Shown piece after piece: positions 42,958 through 52,645 of a stretch of 59,960 bases of DNA (within the stretch, counting starts at the first letter, position 1; every line of letters starts with the position of its first letter). The translations under genes and the position numbers were made by a program. Source of the stretch: Shewanella nanhaiensis (lineage in GTDB: Bacteria > Pseudomonadota > Gammaproteobacteria > Enterobacterales > Shewanellaceae). The stretch is taken from the NCBI RefSeq assembly GCF_019457885.1, contig NZ_JAHZST010000022.1:1-59960 (forward strand), in the 5' to 3' direction. Under the pieces are notes generated by a model. The model saw nothing but the letters and a program-made list of their open reading frames with translations, did not search any database and was not told the DNA's origin.

Positions 42958-43455
42958 ATGTTTTCAGTCATTGCCTACCAAGCAGGCTACGCAACTAGCG
43001 TGAGCCAACTTTTTCACGATGCCATTCATGCTATCGATGAGGTACATTATTCATTTGAGGATAAATCAGCTTGGTCCTCAAAGCCGAGATCGGCCTACCA
43101 CTGGCATAAGCGAATGAGTCGCTCAAAAGCCTGGCTTATGATTGATGAGAGCATGCTCATAGATGGTCAACCTAAGTGCTGTGGATTTATCAATATTGAG
43201 ACAGGGTTTTATACTCAAGGCTATATCGATAGCTTATATGTTCATCCAGCCTATCAGGGGAAGGGGATTGCTAAAACCTTGTATCAAACTCTTGAGCAGT
43301 GGGTCGTAGAACAAGGCTATCGAGAGTTGACGGTCGATGCCTCCAGCCTCTCCAAAGCCCTGTTTCTATCACAAGGCTTTAAGTTGTGCCATCGAAGCTA
43401 TCAAGAGAAACGTGGTCGTGTGATCATGGGGTACCTGATGAAGAAGCTGCTGTGA
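42958..43455 (+). CDS. GNAT family N-acetyltransferase
   Basis: 165 residues from the ATG at 42958; an upstream ATG at 42943 adds five residues. GNAT motif A: YIDSLYVHPAYQGKGIAKTLYQTLEQW, with the Q-G-K-G-I-A acetyl-CoA loop. Motif B: ALFLSQGFKLCHRSYQEKRG. It transfers an acetyl group from acetyl-CoA to an unknown amine. It is convergent with the 5'-nucleotidase-like gene, 46 bp apart. Confidence 0.88.
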   Translation: MFSVIAYQAGYATSVSQLFHDAIHAIDEVHYSFEDKSAWSSKPRSAYHWHKRMSRSKAWLMIDESMLIDGQPKCCGFINIETGFYTQGYIDSLYVHPAYQGKGIAKTLYQTLEQWVVEQGYRELTVDASSLSKALFLSQGFKLCHRSYQEKRGRVIMGYLMKKLL

Positions 43456-43501
43456 TCACAACAAATTTTGTAATGGCTACCACTTCTATTATTAATAAAG
43501 A

Positions 43502-45235
43502 TCACAAGTGGCTGGTGTAATGCACTTGAGGCGCTATCTCATCCTCTAAGTTGCCTTGTTGTCGCTCCATATAACGAGTGAAGGCGAGGGGAAGCGTAAG
43601 CTCGTTTATCGGCTTTTGGGTTTTAGCTTGCAGCAGAGGGCCATAACCCTCCTTACCAGATACGGTATAGGCGGAAGACACGCCAAAATAATATGTCTCT
43701 TTATCGACAACGAGCCAAGTGAGACCATCCTCAGCTAACACCTCGAGGGAGAGAACCCTTTCGCCTAACGCTTTACGGCCATCGTAACAATATTTAAGAC
43801 CATAAGTGTAGGGAAAGCTGCCTGCACCAGTGCCTGTGACGCTATTGTTGGTGGCTGAGTTTATGGCTGATTCGATGGCGGCAAACAGATAGGTACCTTG
43901 TATCTCATAGTGAACTAATGGCAGGTCGAATGGCAATAAGCGCCCAACAACGTATGCTAGGGTGACCTCACCTTTATTGAGTGATTGCCTGACACCACCA
44001 GCATTATGAAGTGCAAAGTCGACTCTCGGGAGTTGATGTTTAGATTCATGAAAGATGCTCTTACAGACCAGAGGGGCGATTTCACTACCATGAGGCAGTG
44101 CTTTACTGGGTAAGCGAGTGTGTACTAAATTTTTTGGTACAAAACCTAAAACGGTCTGCTCAAGGGCCGTGATAGCCGGTTTATATTGAGTATTAATAAC
44201 TTGGGTAACCGAACAGTCCTCATCATCCCAAGTAATTCCTGGGTGCTGTTTTAGGTGAGCATAAACCCTATCGTATTCACCTTGAGAGATATCATGCTTA
44301 GATTCGAGAATGAACTGGCTGTCTAACATAAAGAGGTTGTGGCCTTTGAGGCTGGTTACCATACCAACTTCATCAAACTCGATATCTGCAAGGCCAATTG
44401 TCTCGGCGTGTTTCCCTGCATGTAATATGGGGGTGTTGTTGACACTCACTCCGTAGGGCGTTGAGCTGAGTCCAAACTCTTTAAACTCTCCCTGAAGCGT
44501 ATGTGAGTGCCCACCAACAATCAGGCTTATCCCATCGACAGCCTCGGCTAATACCTTGTCTTGATCAAACCCGAGATGACTTAGCACTAAGATATGATCT
44601 ATGCCTTCGGCCTTCAGTGCGTTAACTGTATTTCGAGTCGTTTCAATCGCATCGATAAAATGGGTATCGGGATCGGGGCGAGCAATCTCTGCCATCTGAT
44701 CTAAGGTGATGCCGATAATAGCCAGCTTTTTATCTTGAAGTGGCTTGAAAACGACTTTAGCTATGCCTTTTTCATGATGGTATTCGTAGAGGTTTTTATG
44801 GCCCTTTAGGACACTGCTTTTTGTTGTGCACTCTTGGCTTAAATCCATATTTCCTGCGAGCAGAGGGAACTGAATACTATCTAGGAAAGCGAGAATGGGC
44901 GCACTTCCAGCATCGACCTCATGATTGCCTATTACCATGGCATCAGGTTTTAATAGATTAAGGAGATGAGCGTTAGCAGCGCCCTTAAACTGATTGAAGT
45001 AAAGAGATCCCTGAAAACTGTCACCGCCGTGGAGAAACAGAAAGGCTTGCTTAGAGGTTTGAGCCTGCGCTCTTGCTGTGTTGATCTGGTAATTGAGCCT
45101 AGCATATCCGCCACTATGGGTATAAATGTCGTAGCTTTTTCCCTCATCTTCATAATTGAATCTCACACTACTACTGTCAAAGTGAGAGTGGGTATCGTTG
45201 ATATGGGCAAGTTTGAGGGTATAGCGGATGGGCAT
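43502..45235 (-). CDS. 5'-nucleotidase/UshA-like metallophosphoesterase
   Basis: 577 residues. The N-terminal metallophosphoesterase domain has LAHINDTHSHF (D14, H16), HGGDSFQGSLYF, VIGNHEVDAG, LVLSHLGFDQD and VGGHSHT. The C-terminal nucleotide-binding domain has DFALHNAGGVRQSLNKGEVTLAYVVGRLLPFDLPL and FGVSSAYTVSGKEGYGPL. Relatives hydrolyse nucleotides, UDP-sugars or 2',3'-cyclic nucleotides. Unlike UshA it has no signal peptide, so it is probably cytosolic unless the start is misjudged. Confidence 0.88.
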   Translation of the reverse strand: MPIRYTLKLAHINDTHSHFDSSSVRFNYEDEGKSYDIYTHSGGYARLNYQINTARAQAQTSKQAFLFLHGGDSFQGSLYFNQFKGAANAHLLNLLKPDAMVIGNHEVDAGSAPILAFLDSIQFPLLAGNMDLSQECTTKSSVLKGHKNLYEYHHEKGIAKVVFKPLQDKKLAIIGITLDQMAEIARPDPDTHFIDAIETTRNTVNALKAEGIDHILVLSHLGFDQDKVLAEAVDGISLIVGGHSHTLQGEFKEFGLSSTPYGVSVNNTPILHAGKHAETIGLADIEFDEVGMVTSLKGHNLFMLDSQFILESKHDISQGEYDRVYAHLKQHPGITWDDEDCSVTQVINTQYKPAITALEQTVLGFVPKNLVHTRLPSKALPHGSEIAPLVCKSIFHESKHQLPRVDFALHNAGGVRQSLNKGEVTLAYVVGRLLPFDLPLVHYEIQGTYLFAAIESAINSATNNSVTGTGAGSFPYTYGLKYCYDGRKALGERVLSLEVLAEDGLTWLVVDKETYYFGVSSAYTVSGKEGYGPLLQAKTQKPINELTLPLAFTRYMERQQGNLEDEIAPQVHYTSHL

Positions 45236-45308
45236 AAAGTCTGGCTCTTAGGTCAATCGGGAGAGGATTGTACACCCGATACCTAAGCCACTTCAAGGCG
45301 CAGGCATT

Positions 45309-45623
45309 ATACCAATCAGTATAAAGATTTGATCGCTCAGCGAGAGTTTAGCGGTCCTGAGGCAAGGTCTTTAATTGCTCCTGCATTAATGACATTCACC
45401 ACATCCATGTGGTTTGCGACGAGTGAAGAGCATAGTTATTCTACGGTTAAGATCGTTAACACAGCATCAGCACCGCTAAAACTCGCCTGTAATGAGTGTT
45501 TTTGGCTGCTTACTTCTGCGTTGAATGAACTCACAAGGGAACAACCATTCCATCATCCATTCGCCTTGAATTAGTTTGCCAAAAGACACTCTGAGTAGAT
45601 CAACTTCTTATACTGATTGGTAT
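45309..45623. mobile_element. MITE-like element with 16-bp terminal inverted repeats
   Basis: About 315 bp bounded by perfect 16-bp inverted repeats: ATACCAATCAGTATAA at 45309-45324 and its complement at 45608-45623. There is no transposase inside; an 81-codon frame within it does not resemble a protein. A TTAT/TTA context at the ends suggests an AT-rich target. It sits in the gap between the nucleotidase and the CNNM/CBS gene. It is probably non-autonomous and mobilised by a transposase elsewhere. Confidence 0.7.
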
Positions 45624-45660
45624 TAGTATCTTGGGGTCGTTTGGGAGGTTTAGAAAACAA

Positions 45661-45686
45661 AAAAGGGAAACTCAAGTTTCCCTTTT
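45661..45686 (-). terminator. Terminator of the CNNM/CBS gene
   Basis: Twelve-bp arms AAAAGGGAAACT (45661-45672) and AGTTTCCCTTTT (45675-45686) with a 2-base loop. The minus strand carries T-runs. It lies 34 bp after the stop codon at 45720. Confidence 0.8.
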
Positions 45687-45719
45687 AGCCATCAGTTTAT
45701 ACTGATGGAGCATTAGCCG

Positions 45720-46808
45720 TTATGAGCCTGATTTTGGCGTTTCGACATAGGAGTCAAACTCACCATCATCGGAGAAGGTGATCCCTTTGTCGGTCATGCG
45801 CTTTTCCCACTGCTTACGTGCAAGTTGCTGCATATCAGTGACAGGGTCGTTACTATCGACAATCTCCAAGCCTAATAAAGACTCGATAATATCTTCTAAC
45901 GAGACGATACCTTCACCAGTACCGTATTCATTCACGACCATAGCGATTTTGGTATTACGCTTAATCAACAGCTGAAACAGAGGAAGAATTTTAGCGGTTT
46001 CCGGTATTACAACCAGATTTCGCTTTAGCTCACCTATGCTGGCTTGAGGCGTTTTACGCTCTGATAGCAAGATATCGTTGCGGTTGATATAACCAATGAC
46101 ATCATCAGGATCGTCATTGAAGATCGGAATGCGCGAGAAGGGCGATGTTTTGTGCTTCTTGGCAAACTCCTCTTGGGTCATTGAGGAGGGCAAGCTAAAC
46201 ATAACCGTTCTTGGCGTCATGATCGCACTGACGGGCATCTCTTTTACCGATAGCATCTGAGTCAAAATCTTTGACTCTTGCTCATCAAGCTCCCCAGATT
46301 CCTGGCCAATTTTAGCCATGGCACTCATCTCTTGACGAATATATTGACCTTCATCGCCTTTGCCTAAAAGCTGTGTCACTTGCTGAGACATCCAGATCAG
46401 AGGGTACATAATCCTCTCCATCCATAGTAGAGCTACAGACACTGATGGCGCGAGAGTACGCCAGTAGTTTGCACCTATGGTCTTAGGGATAATCTCTGAG
46501 AAAAACAGGATAAGGAAGGTTAAGATACCAGAGAAAACACCTAACATCTCATCACCGAATACTTTAGCGGCTTGTGCACCAGCAACGGCTGCACCCACAG
46601 TGTGAGCTATGGTGTTTAAGGTTAGGATAGAGACCAGAGGTGACTCTACATTGTCTTTCTGCTTACTAAGACGGTCTGCCGCACTAGGGTTAGTGTGGGC
46701 CAAGTTTGCAATATAGCTTGGAGTGACAGAGAGTAAAACGGCTTCGAACACGCTGCAAAGGAAAGAAACGCCAATCGCAACACATACTATAACGATGAGG
46801 GTGATCAT
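45720..46808 (-). CDS. CNNM/CBS domain transporter (HlyC/CorC family)
   Basis: 362 residues. The N-terminal CNNM/DUF21 membrane domain has four hydrophobic segments (about 2-22, 55-78, 85-110 and 120-140) with SEIIPKTIGANYW. Two CBS domains (about 190-310) show SAIMTPRTVMFSL, FSRIPIFNDDPDDVIGYINRNDIL and KIAMVVNEYGTGEGIVSLEDIIESLLG. Such proteins act in Mg2+/Co2+ or Na+ transport control. The shorter C-terminus lacks the corC_HlyC domain. It diverges from rlmN. Confidence 0.88.
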   Translation of the reverse strand: MITLIVIVCVAIGVSFLCSVFEAVLLSVTPSYIANLAHTNPSAADRLSKQKDNVESPLVSILTLNTIAHTVGAAVAGAQAAKVFGDEMLGVFSGILTFLILFFSEIIPKTIGANYWRTLAPSVSVALLWMERIMYPLIWMSQQVTQLLGKGDEGQYIRQEMSAMAKIGQESGELDEQESKILTQMLSVKEMPVSAIMTPRTVMFSLPSSMTQEEFAKKHKTSPFSRIPIFNDDPDDVIGYINRNDILLSERKTPQASIGELKRNLVVIPETAKILPLFQLLIKRNTKIAMVVNEYGTGEGIVSLEDIIESLLGLEIVDSNDPVTDMQQLARKQWEKRMTDKGITFSDDGEFDSYVETPKSGS

Positions 46809-47038
46809 TTAGAGGTTTATAATTTGCTGACCAATATTAGTCCACATTAATTCTAACATTAAAACATTCCGCTTTCCTATATATGCCGCATTAAACATAT
46901 TTTATGAGATAAGAGCTGAGAAAGGGAGTATCTTAGGTGTGGTTCTAATGGCCAGTGCTATCACTGCTAGCTAAAATTGGGGTATCTCTGTATAATTCGC
47001 CGCCCTGTGGCGTGTATTAGGTGTTGAGGTTAGTCAAA

Positions 47039-48160
47039 ATGAGTGAAAAGAAAATCAATTTATTGGATCTTGACCGTAAAGGGTTAAGAGCATTGTTCAC
47101 TGAAATGGGTGAGAAGCCGTTTCGTGCCGATCAATTGATGAAGTGGATTTATCATTTTGGCGTCAGTGACTTTGACGAGATGAACAATATTAACAAAGCG
47201 CTGCGTGCGAAGCTTAACGCCCGCTGTGAGATTGTTGCGCCACAAATCTCTAGTTTTCAAAAGTCTGAAGATGGCACCATTAAGTTTGCTATTAATGTCG
47301 GCCAAGGTCAGGAAGTTGAAACCGTTTATATCCCTGAAGATGATAGAGCAACCTTGTGCGTGTCGTCACAAGTGGGTTGTGCTTTAGAGTGCACCTTCTG
47401 CTCGACTGCTCAGCAGGGCTTTAACCGTAACTTAACGGTGTCTGAAATTATTGGTCAAGTGTGGCGTGTGGCGGACTTTATCGGTTTTGTGAAAGAGACA
47501 GGCGAGCGTCCTATTACTAACGTCGTTATGATGGGGATGGGTGAGCCACTACTGAACCTAAAGAACGTGATCCCTGCAATGGACATCATGTTAGATGATT
47601 TTGGTTTCAGTCTCTCTAAGCGTCGAGTGACGGTATCAACTTCAGGGGTTGTACCAGCGTTGGATAAGTTAGGTGATGCCTTGGATGTTGCTTTGGCGGT
47701 GAGCATTCATGCTCCTAATGACGAATTGCGTGATGTGTTGGTTCCAGTTAATAAAAAGTATCCTTTAGAGGAGTTTTTAGGTGGGATCCGTCGTTACATC
47801 GCTAAGTCGAACGCTAATCGAGGACGTGTAACTGTTGAGTATGTCATGTTAGACCATATCAATGACAGCACAGACCAAGCTCATGAATTAGCTAAGTTAA
47901 TGAAAGATACCCCCTGTAAGATTAACCTTATTCCGTTTAATCCTTATCCTGGTTCACCTTATGGTCGCTCCTCTAACTCTCGCATCGATCGTTTCTCCAA
48001 AGTATTGATGGAGTACGGTCTAACAGTGATCGTTCGTAAGACCCGTGGTGACGATATTGATGCCGCTTGTGGCCAGTTAGCCGGTGATATCAGAGACAGA
48101 ACTAAACGTTTAGCGAAAAAACGCATGCAAGATAGCCAAATATCGGTCACAATAAACTAA
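47039..48160 (+). CDS. rlmN: Dual-specificity RNA methyltransferase RlmN
   Basis: 373 residues from the ATG at 47039, with GAGG upstream. Radical SAM cluster C114-x3-C118-x2-C121 (CALECTFC), followed by STAQQGFNRN, MGMGEPLLN, LAVSIHAPNDELRDVLVPVNKKYPL and INLIPFNPYPGSPY. The catalytic cysteine lies near the C-terminus (DIDAACGQLAG). It methylates A2503 of 23S rRNA and A37 of some tRNAs. It is the first gene of the housekeeping block up to der. Confidence 0.96.
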   Translation: MSEKKINLLDLDRKGLRALFTEMGEKPFRADQLMKWIYHFGVSDFDEMNNINKALRAKLNARCEIVAPQISSFQKSEDGTIKFAINVGQGQEVETVYIPEDDRATLCVSSQVGCALECTFCSTAQQGFNRNLTVSEIIGQVWRVADFIGFVKETGERPITNVVMMGMGEPLLNLKNVIPAMDIMLDDFGFSLSKRRVTVSTSGVVPALDKLGDALDVALAVSIHAPNDELRDVLVPVNKKYPLEEFLGGIRRYIAKSNANRGRVTVEYVMLDHINDSTDQAHELAKLMKDTPCKINLIPFNPYPGSPYGRSSNSRIDRFSKVLMEYGLTVIVRKTRGDDIDAACGQLAGDIRDRTKRLAKKRMQDSQISVTIN

Positions 48161-48193
48161 CTCATTGTAAATTGTAGATAGATAGGCTTGTCA

Positions 48194-48982
48194 ATGAAGC
48201 ACGGACTGCCCCAAAAAATCGCACTTACCATACTTCTTTCGAGTATGTTAAGTGCCTGCGTGTCACAAAGTACCTATAGCGGAACCGACGTTCCTGTGAC
48301 AGAGAGGGAGTTCGACAATGTCTTGGCCGCACAGAAGCGTGCGCAGCTCGGGTTAACTTACTTGCGTAAAGGTAACAGCCAGCAAGCTAAGTACAATTTA
48401 GACAAAGCTGTTGATTTTGCACCGAATATTCAAGATGTACATATATCAATGGCTTACTACTATCAAACTGTGGGTGAGCTTGAAAATGCCGAAGACTCTT
48501 ACCGTAAAGCTATTAATGCTAGAGATGCCAGTGGCGATGGGCTAAACAATTTCGGTGTGTTTCTCTGTCAACAAGAGAAGTACAAAGAGTCTGAGAAGAT
48601 GTTCCTTAGAGCGGTTAAAATGCCCAATTATACTCGTTCAGGGGACAGTTATGAAAATTTAGGGATCTGTAGTCGTAAGGCTGGAGAGATAGAAAAAGCG
48701 CGTAAATACTTCAGTACCGCACTGAGATACAATCCCAGAAGTGGAAGCACTCTACTTGAATTAACTGAGATCGAGATTGAGGAACATAACTATCTCGATG
48801 CGCGTGCGCAACTTGCACGCTACCATCGTGTCATCGCCCAATCTGCCGAAAGTTTGACCTTAGGGGTGGAGATTGAGCGGGGCTTAAACGATGAAGAGGC
48901 TGCCAGAGAGTTTGGCATATTACTTTTAGCTAAGTTTCCCTCATCTATTGAGGCTAAGCGATATCGAGCCAGTATGCACTGA
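48194..48982 (+). CDS. pilF: Type IV pilus assembly TPR lipoprotein PilF/PilW
   Basis: 262 residues from the ATG at 48194. Lipobox LSAC with the modified Cys at about 22, then six TPR-like repeats (AQLGLTYLRKGNSQQAKYNLDKAVDFAP, MAYYYQTVGELENAEDSYRKAI, NNFGVFLCQQEKYKESEKMFLRAV, YENLGICSRKAGEIEKARKYFSTAL). It helps PilQ secretin localise and assemble. The stop codon overlaps the rodZ start by one base (TGATG), the standard gene order. Confidence 0.93.
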   Translation: MKHGLPQKIALTILLSSMLSACVSQSTYSGTDVPVTEREFDNVLAAQKRAQLGLTYLRKGNSQQAKYNLDKAVDFAPNIQDVHISMAYYYQTVGELENAEDSYRKAINARDASGDGLNNFGVFLCQQEKYKESEKMFLRAVKMPNYTRSGDSYENLGICSRKAGEIEKARKYFSTALRYNPRSGSTLLELTEIEIEEHNYLDARAQLARYHRVIAQSAESLTLGVEIERGLNDEEAAREFGILLLAKFPSSIEAKRYRASMH

Positions 48983-49989
48983 TGACAAATAAGAAAGTCG
49001 ATATGCTCAAGGATGCAGCAGACAGTAATGAGACCCCTGACATATCCGAACAGATGACGCTCGGATCCCTGTTAAAAGCCGCCCGTGAAGAGCAAGGGGC
49101 GAGTATTGGCGATATTGCGGGGCAGTTGCATTTGCGACCTTGTATCGTCGAAGACATAGAAGCGGATAATTTCGGCGAAATCGCCTCAGCCATCTATGTA
49201 AAAGGGTATGTGAAAAACTATGCCCGTATCGTTCAGGCGGACGCGCAAGCGATACAAGCCTGCCTCGACATTCAACTCCCCAAGGCCAGTGCGCCTGAGA
49301 TGCAAAGCTTCTCCCGTAAAACAACACGTCAAGCTCGTGATGGACGCCTGATGTTTGTCACCTATCTGATCGCCTTTATTCTATTAGCTCTACTGGTTTT
49401 ATGGTGGGTGCAAAAATCTGATACTCAAGCCAGTGTCGATTTTTCAAAACCTACGATGGAGGAGATGGCCGAATCAATACAGGAGCCGTTTTCGACAAAA
49501 GCCTTACCCGATCCGACGCTAGAGCGCGACTCTGGAATAGAGAGCTCTGACACCCAACTAAGTGCCGATAACTCAGCGATTGATAGCGGTGTTGTGCACA
49601 GCAACGATATTGATGATTTATCCCCTGAAACTGCTAACGATGAAAGCAGTGATTTGGGAGTGACTGTGGTCACCAGTGACCAAGCGCCTACACCAGCGCA
49701 AAGCGAGATTGCACAAGAGCTCCACTCTGTCGACAACTTAGGTGTATCAAAATTAAGCTTGAGCTTAGTGGCTGACTGCTGGATCAACGTCAAAGATGCT
49801 GATGGCAAAGTACTCATTAATGATCTGAAGAAAGCGGGCAGCTTACTTGAAGTTAAGGGACGTGAACCTTTTAAACTGACCTTAGGTGCGCCTCAAGCTG
49901 TGACAATCAAGCTAAACGAAGAGAGTATCAGTTTAGCCGATTATGCTAATGGGCGCGTTGCTAGATTTAGCCTGCCTTTTGCCGAATAA
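48982..49989 (+). CDS. rodZ: Cell-shape protein RodZ
   Basis: 335 residues. The N-terminal HTH (MTLGSLLKAAREEQGASIGDIAGQLHLRPCIVEDIEADNF) binds MreB. A single membrane segment lies at about 123-140 (LMFVTYLIAFILLALLVLWW). A Ser/Asp-rich periplasmic linker follows, then a C-terminal DUF4115 domain (LSLVADCWINVKDADGKVLINDLKKAGSLLEVKGREPFKLTLGAP). It anchors MreB to the inner membrane. It is translationally coupled to pilF. Confidence 0.94.
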   Translation: MTNKKVDMLKDAADSNETPDISEQMTLGSLLKAAREEQGASIGDIAGQLHLRPCIVEDIEADNFGEIASAIYVKGYVKNYARIVQADAQAIQACLDIQLPKASAPEMQSFSRKTTRQARDGRLMFVTYLIAFILLALLVLWWVQKSDTQASVDFSKPTMEEMAESIQEPFSTKALPDPTLERDSGIESSDTQLSADNSAIDSGVVHSNDIDDLSPETANDESSDLGVTVVTSDQAPTPAQSEIAQELHSVDNLGVSKLSLSLVADCWINVKDADGKVLINDLKKAGSLLEVKGREPFKLTLGAPQAVTIKLNEESISLADYANGRVARFSLPFAE

Positions 49990-50068
49990 GACTCCAAGCC
50001 TGAATCAAGATATAATGATGCTGTGTTAACACGGCATCAGCAAGTAACAGACATATAGAGTAAACAAG

Positions 50069-51184
50069 ATGTACAACGAAAACCCGATTAAAAGACGTGC
50101 TTCAACCCGTATCTATGTAGGTGACGTTCCTATTGGAGATGGTGCACCAATTGCAGTCCAATCGATGACCAACACCTTAACGACTGATGTTGATGCCACT
50201 GTTGCTCAAATTCGTGCATTGGAAAACGTAGGTGCGGATATTGTACGTGTCTCTGTGCCGACGATGGACGCCGCTGAAGCGTTTAAACTGATTAAGCAGC
50301 AGACCAATATTCCTCTGATCGCCGATATTCATTTTGATTACCGTATTGCACTTAAAGTGGCTGAATATGGCGTAGACTGCCTGCGAATTAACCCAGGTAA
50401 CATTGGCAATGAGTCTCGCATTAAAAGTGTGGTTGAGTGTGCCCGTGATAAGAATATCCCAATTCGAATTGGTATTAACGGTGGCTCTTTAGAAAAAGAT
50501 CTGATGGATAAGTACAAAGAGCCTACGCCAGAGGCGCTGCTTGAATCTGCGATGCGTCATGTGGATATCCTAGATAGACTCAACTTCGATCAGTTTAAAG
50601 TGAGCGTTAAAGCATCTGATGTCTTCCTTGCCGTTGAAGCATATCGTTTGCTGGCAAAACAGATAGTGCAGCCACTGCATTTAGGCATAACCGAAGCGGG
50701 TGGTTTACGTTCAGGCTCAGTTAAATCTTCCGTAGGACTTGGGATGCTGCTGGCTGAAGGCATTGGTGATACCTTGCGTATTTCATTGGCCGCAGATCCT
50801 GTTGAAGAGATTAAAGTGGGCTTTGATATCCTTAAATCGCTGCGGATCCGTTCTCGCGGGATTAACTTTATCGCCTGTCCATCATGCTCTCGCCAAGAGT
50901 TTGATGTTATCAACACCGTTAATGAGCTTGAGCGTCGTCTCGAAGATGTGATCACACCTATGGATGTCTCTATCATAGGTTGTGTCGTTAATGGCCCAGG
51001 TGAAGCCTTAGTTTCAGATATTGGCTTGACTGGAGGCAATCGTAAGAGCGGTTATTTTGATGATGGCGTAAGACAAAAAGAGCGTTTCGATAACGATAAT
51101 ATCGTCGATTCTCTCGAAGCTAAAATAAGGGCTAAAGCCTCAATCATCAATGGACGTATTCCGGTACAAGATCTAAATAAGTAA
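50069..51184 (+). CDS. ispG: 4-hydroxy-3-methylbut-2-enyl diphosphate synthase IspG
   Basis: 371 residues, normal length. PIKRRASTRIYVGDVPIGDGAPIAVQSMTNT at the start; the 4Fe-4S cysteines sit in CPSCSRQ and CVVNGPGEA. It converts MEcPP to HMBPP in the MEP isoprenoid pathway. It is followed by a terminator at 51202-51229. Confidence 0.96.
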   Translation: MYNENPIKRRASTRIYVGDVPIGDGAPIAVQSMTNTLTTDVDATVAQIRALENVGADIVRVSVPTMDAAEAFKLIKQQTNIPLIADIHFDYRIALKVAEYGVDCLRINPGNIGNESRIKSVVECARDKNIPIRIGINGGSLEKDLMDKYKEPTPEALLESAMRHVDILDRLNFDQFKVSVKASDVFLAVEAYRLLAKQIVQPLHLGITEAGGLRSGSVKSSVGLGMLLAEGIGDTLRISLAADPVEEIKVGFDILKSLRIRSRGINFIACPSCSRQEFDVINTVNELERRLEDVITPMDVSIIGCVVNGPGEALVSDIGLTGGNRKSGYFDDGVRQKERFDNDNIVDSLEAKIRAKASIINGRIPVQDLNK

Positions 51185-51201
51185 GCAACGAGTTATTCAC
51201 T

Positions 51202-51229
51202 AACGCTGAGCTCTGTCTCGGCGTTTTTT
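51202..51229 (+). terminator. Terminator after ispG
   Basis: Arms AACGCTGAG (51202-51210) and CTCGGCGTT (51217-51225), with one G-U pair, then a T-run. Confidence 0.75.
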
Positions 51230-51358
51230 GTGAGTTAATCACAGCCTGTTTAGCTATCCTACTCGCGCTCGATAAAGAGCGCCTTGAGGTCGCTTAGGTA
51301 TAGAGATATACTGCACCGCGCTGTTAAATTTAAAAGTTAAATCGGACGAGTCTATACC

Positions 51359-52633
51359 GTGGCAAAACAGATCCAAGCAATACGCGGAATGAATGATATT
51401 CTGCCTACCCAAAGTCCTCTATGGCAAAAACTAGAAACTGTATTAAGAGAGACTGTTGCCGCCTACGGTTACAGCGAGATCCGTACACCAATCGTTGAGA
51501 GTACCGACCTTTTTAAACGCTCAATCGGTGAAGTCACTGATATCGTAGAAAAAGAGATGTACACCTTTGATGACCGTAACGGTGACAGCTTAACACTTCG
51601 CCCAGAGGGAACAGCGTCAACGGTACGTGCCGGTAATGAGCATGGTTTGCTCTATAACCAAGAGCAACGTCTTTGGTATATGGGCCCTATGTTTAGACAC
51701 GAGCGCCCGCAGAAAGGCCGCTACCGTCAATTTAATCAGTTTGGTGTTGAAGTTTATGGCATCGGCACTGCCGACGTCGACGCCGAAGTTTTGATGCTTT
51801 CTGCTCGTTTATGGGAAAAACTTGGCATTAAAGAGCATGTCACACTTGAGTTGAACACCTTAGGTGACCCAGCTGAGCGGGCCACATACCGCAGAGCCCT
51901 TATCGAGTTCTTAGAGCAGTTTAAAGAGCAGCTTGATGAAGAGAGCCAACGTCGCATGTACACCAACCCACTGCGTGTTTTAGACACTAAGAACCCTGAA
52001 GTTCAGGCGTTATTGGTCGATGCGCCTGAGTTGATGGACTTCCTTGGTGAAGAGTCACGAGCACATTTTTCACATTTATGTGAACTCTTAGACGCTGTTG
52101 GTATCCAATACGTCATCAACCCTCGCTTAGTGCGTGGTTTAGATTACTATAATCGTACTGTTTTTGAGTGGGTTACCTCAAGTTTAGGTTCACAAGGAAC
52201 CGTACTTGCAGGTGGACGCTATGATGGATTAGTCGAGCAACTTGGTGGTAAAGATACACCTGCTGTTGGTTTTGCTATGGGATTAGAGCGTATCGTTTTA
52301 CTGCTTGAAACATTAGAGTTAACCAGTGATATCCCTTCAACTGTCGATGTTTATGTGACTGCGATGGGCGATACAAGTAAGATTGAAGCGATAAAAATTG
52401 CTCAAGCCTTAAGAAGTGAGTTGCCTAACCTTAGGGTTATGAGTCATTGTGGCGGCGGTAACTTCAAGAAACAGATGAAGCGCGCGGATAAAAGTGGTGC
52501 CCAGATCGCACTGGTTATAGGTGAAGATGAACTTGCCAATAACCAAGTTGCAGTCAAGTATCTCCGCGAGAAAAAAGAACAAGAATTAGTTGCACGTGAT
52601 GGATTAGCAACTTATATCGCCAAGCAGATTTAA
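51359..52633 (+). CDS. hisS: Histidyl-tRNA synthetase
   Basis: 424 residues from a GTG start at 51359, with GGACGAG upstream. Class II motifs: motif 1 region IRTPIVESTDLFKRSIGE, TLRPEGTASTVRA, MFRHERPQKGRYRQFNQFGVEVYG (motif 2), LVRGLDYYNRTVFEW and GGRYDGLVEQLGG with GFAMGLERIVLLLE (motif 3). It charges tRNA-His. It is followed after 12 bp by yfgM. Confidence 0.97.
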   Translation: MAKQIQAIRGMNDILPTQSPLWQKLETVLRETVAAYGYSEIRTPIVESTDLFKRSIGEVTDIVEKEMYTFDDRNGDSLTLRPEGTASTVRAGNEHGLLYNQEQRLWYMGPMFRHERPQKGRYRQFNQFGVEVYGIGTADVDAEVLMLSARLWEKLGIKEHVTLELNTLGDPAERATYRRALIEFLEQFKEQLDEESQRRMYTNPLRVLDTKNPEVQALLVDAPELMDFLGEESRAHFSHLCELLDAVGIQYVINPRLVRGLDYYNRTVFEWVTSSLGSQGTVLAGGRYDGLVEQLGGKDTPAVGFAMGLERIVLLLETLELTSDIPSTVDVYVTAMGDTSKIEAIKIAQALRSELPNLRVMSHCGGGNFKKQMKRADKSGAQIALVIGEDELANNQVAVKYLREKKEQELVARDGLATYIAKQI

Positions 52634-52645
52634 GAGGAAGATTGC

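Noticed and set aside
45329..45574. 81-codon frame inside the MITE-like element
   Set aside because: It spans repeat DNA, has no ribosome binding site and resembles no protein family.
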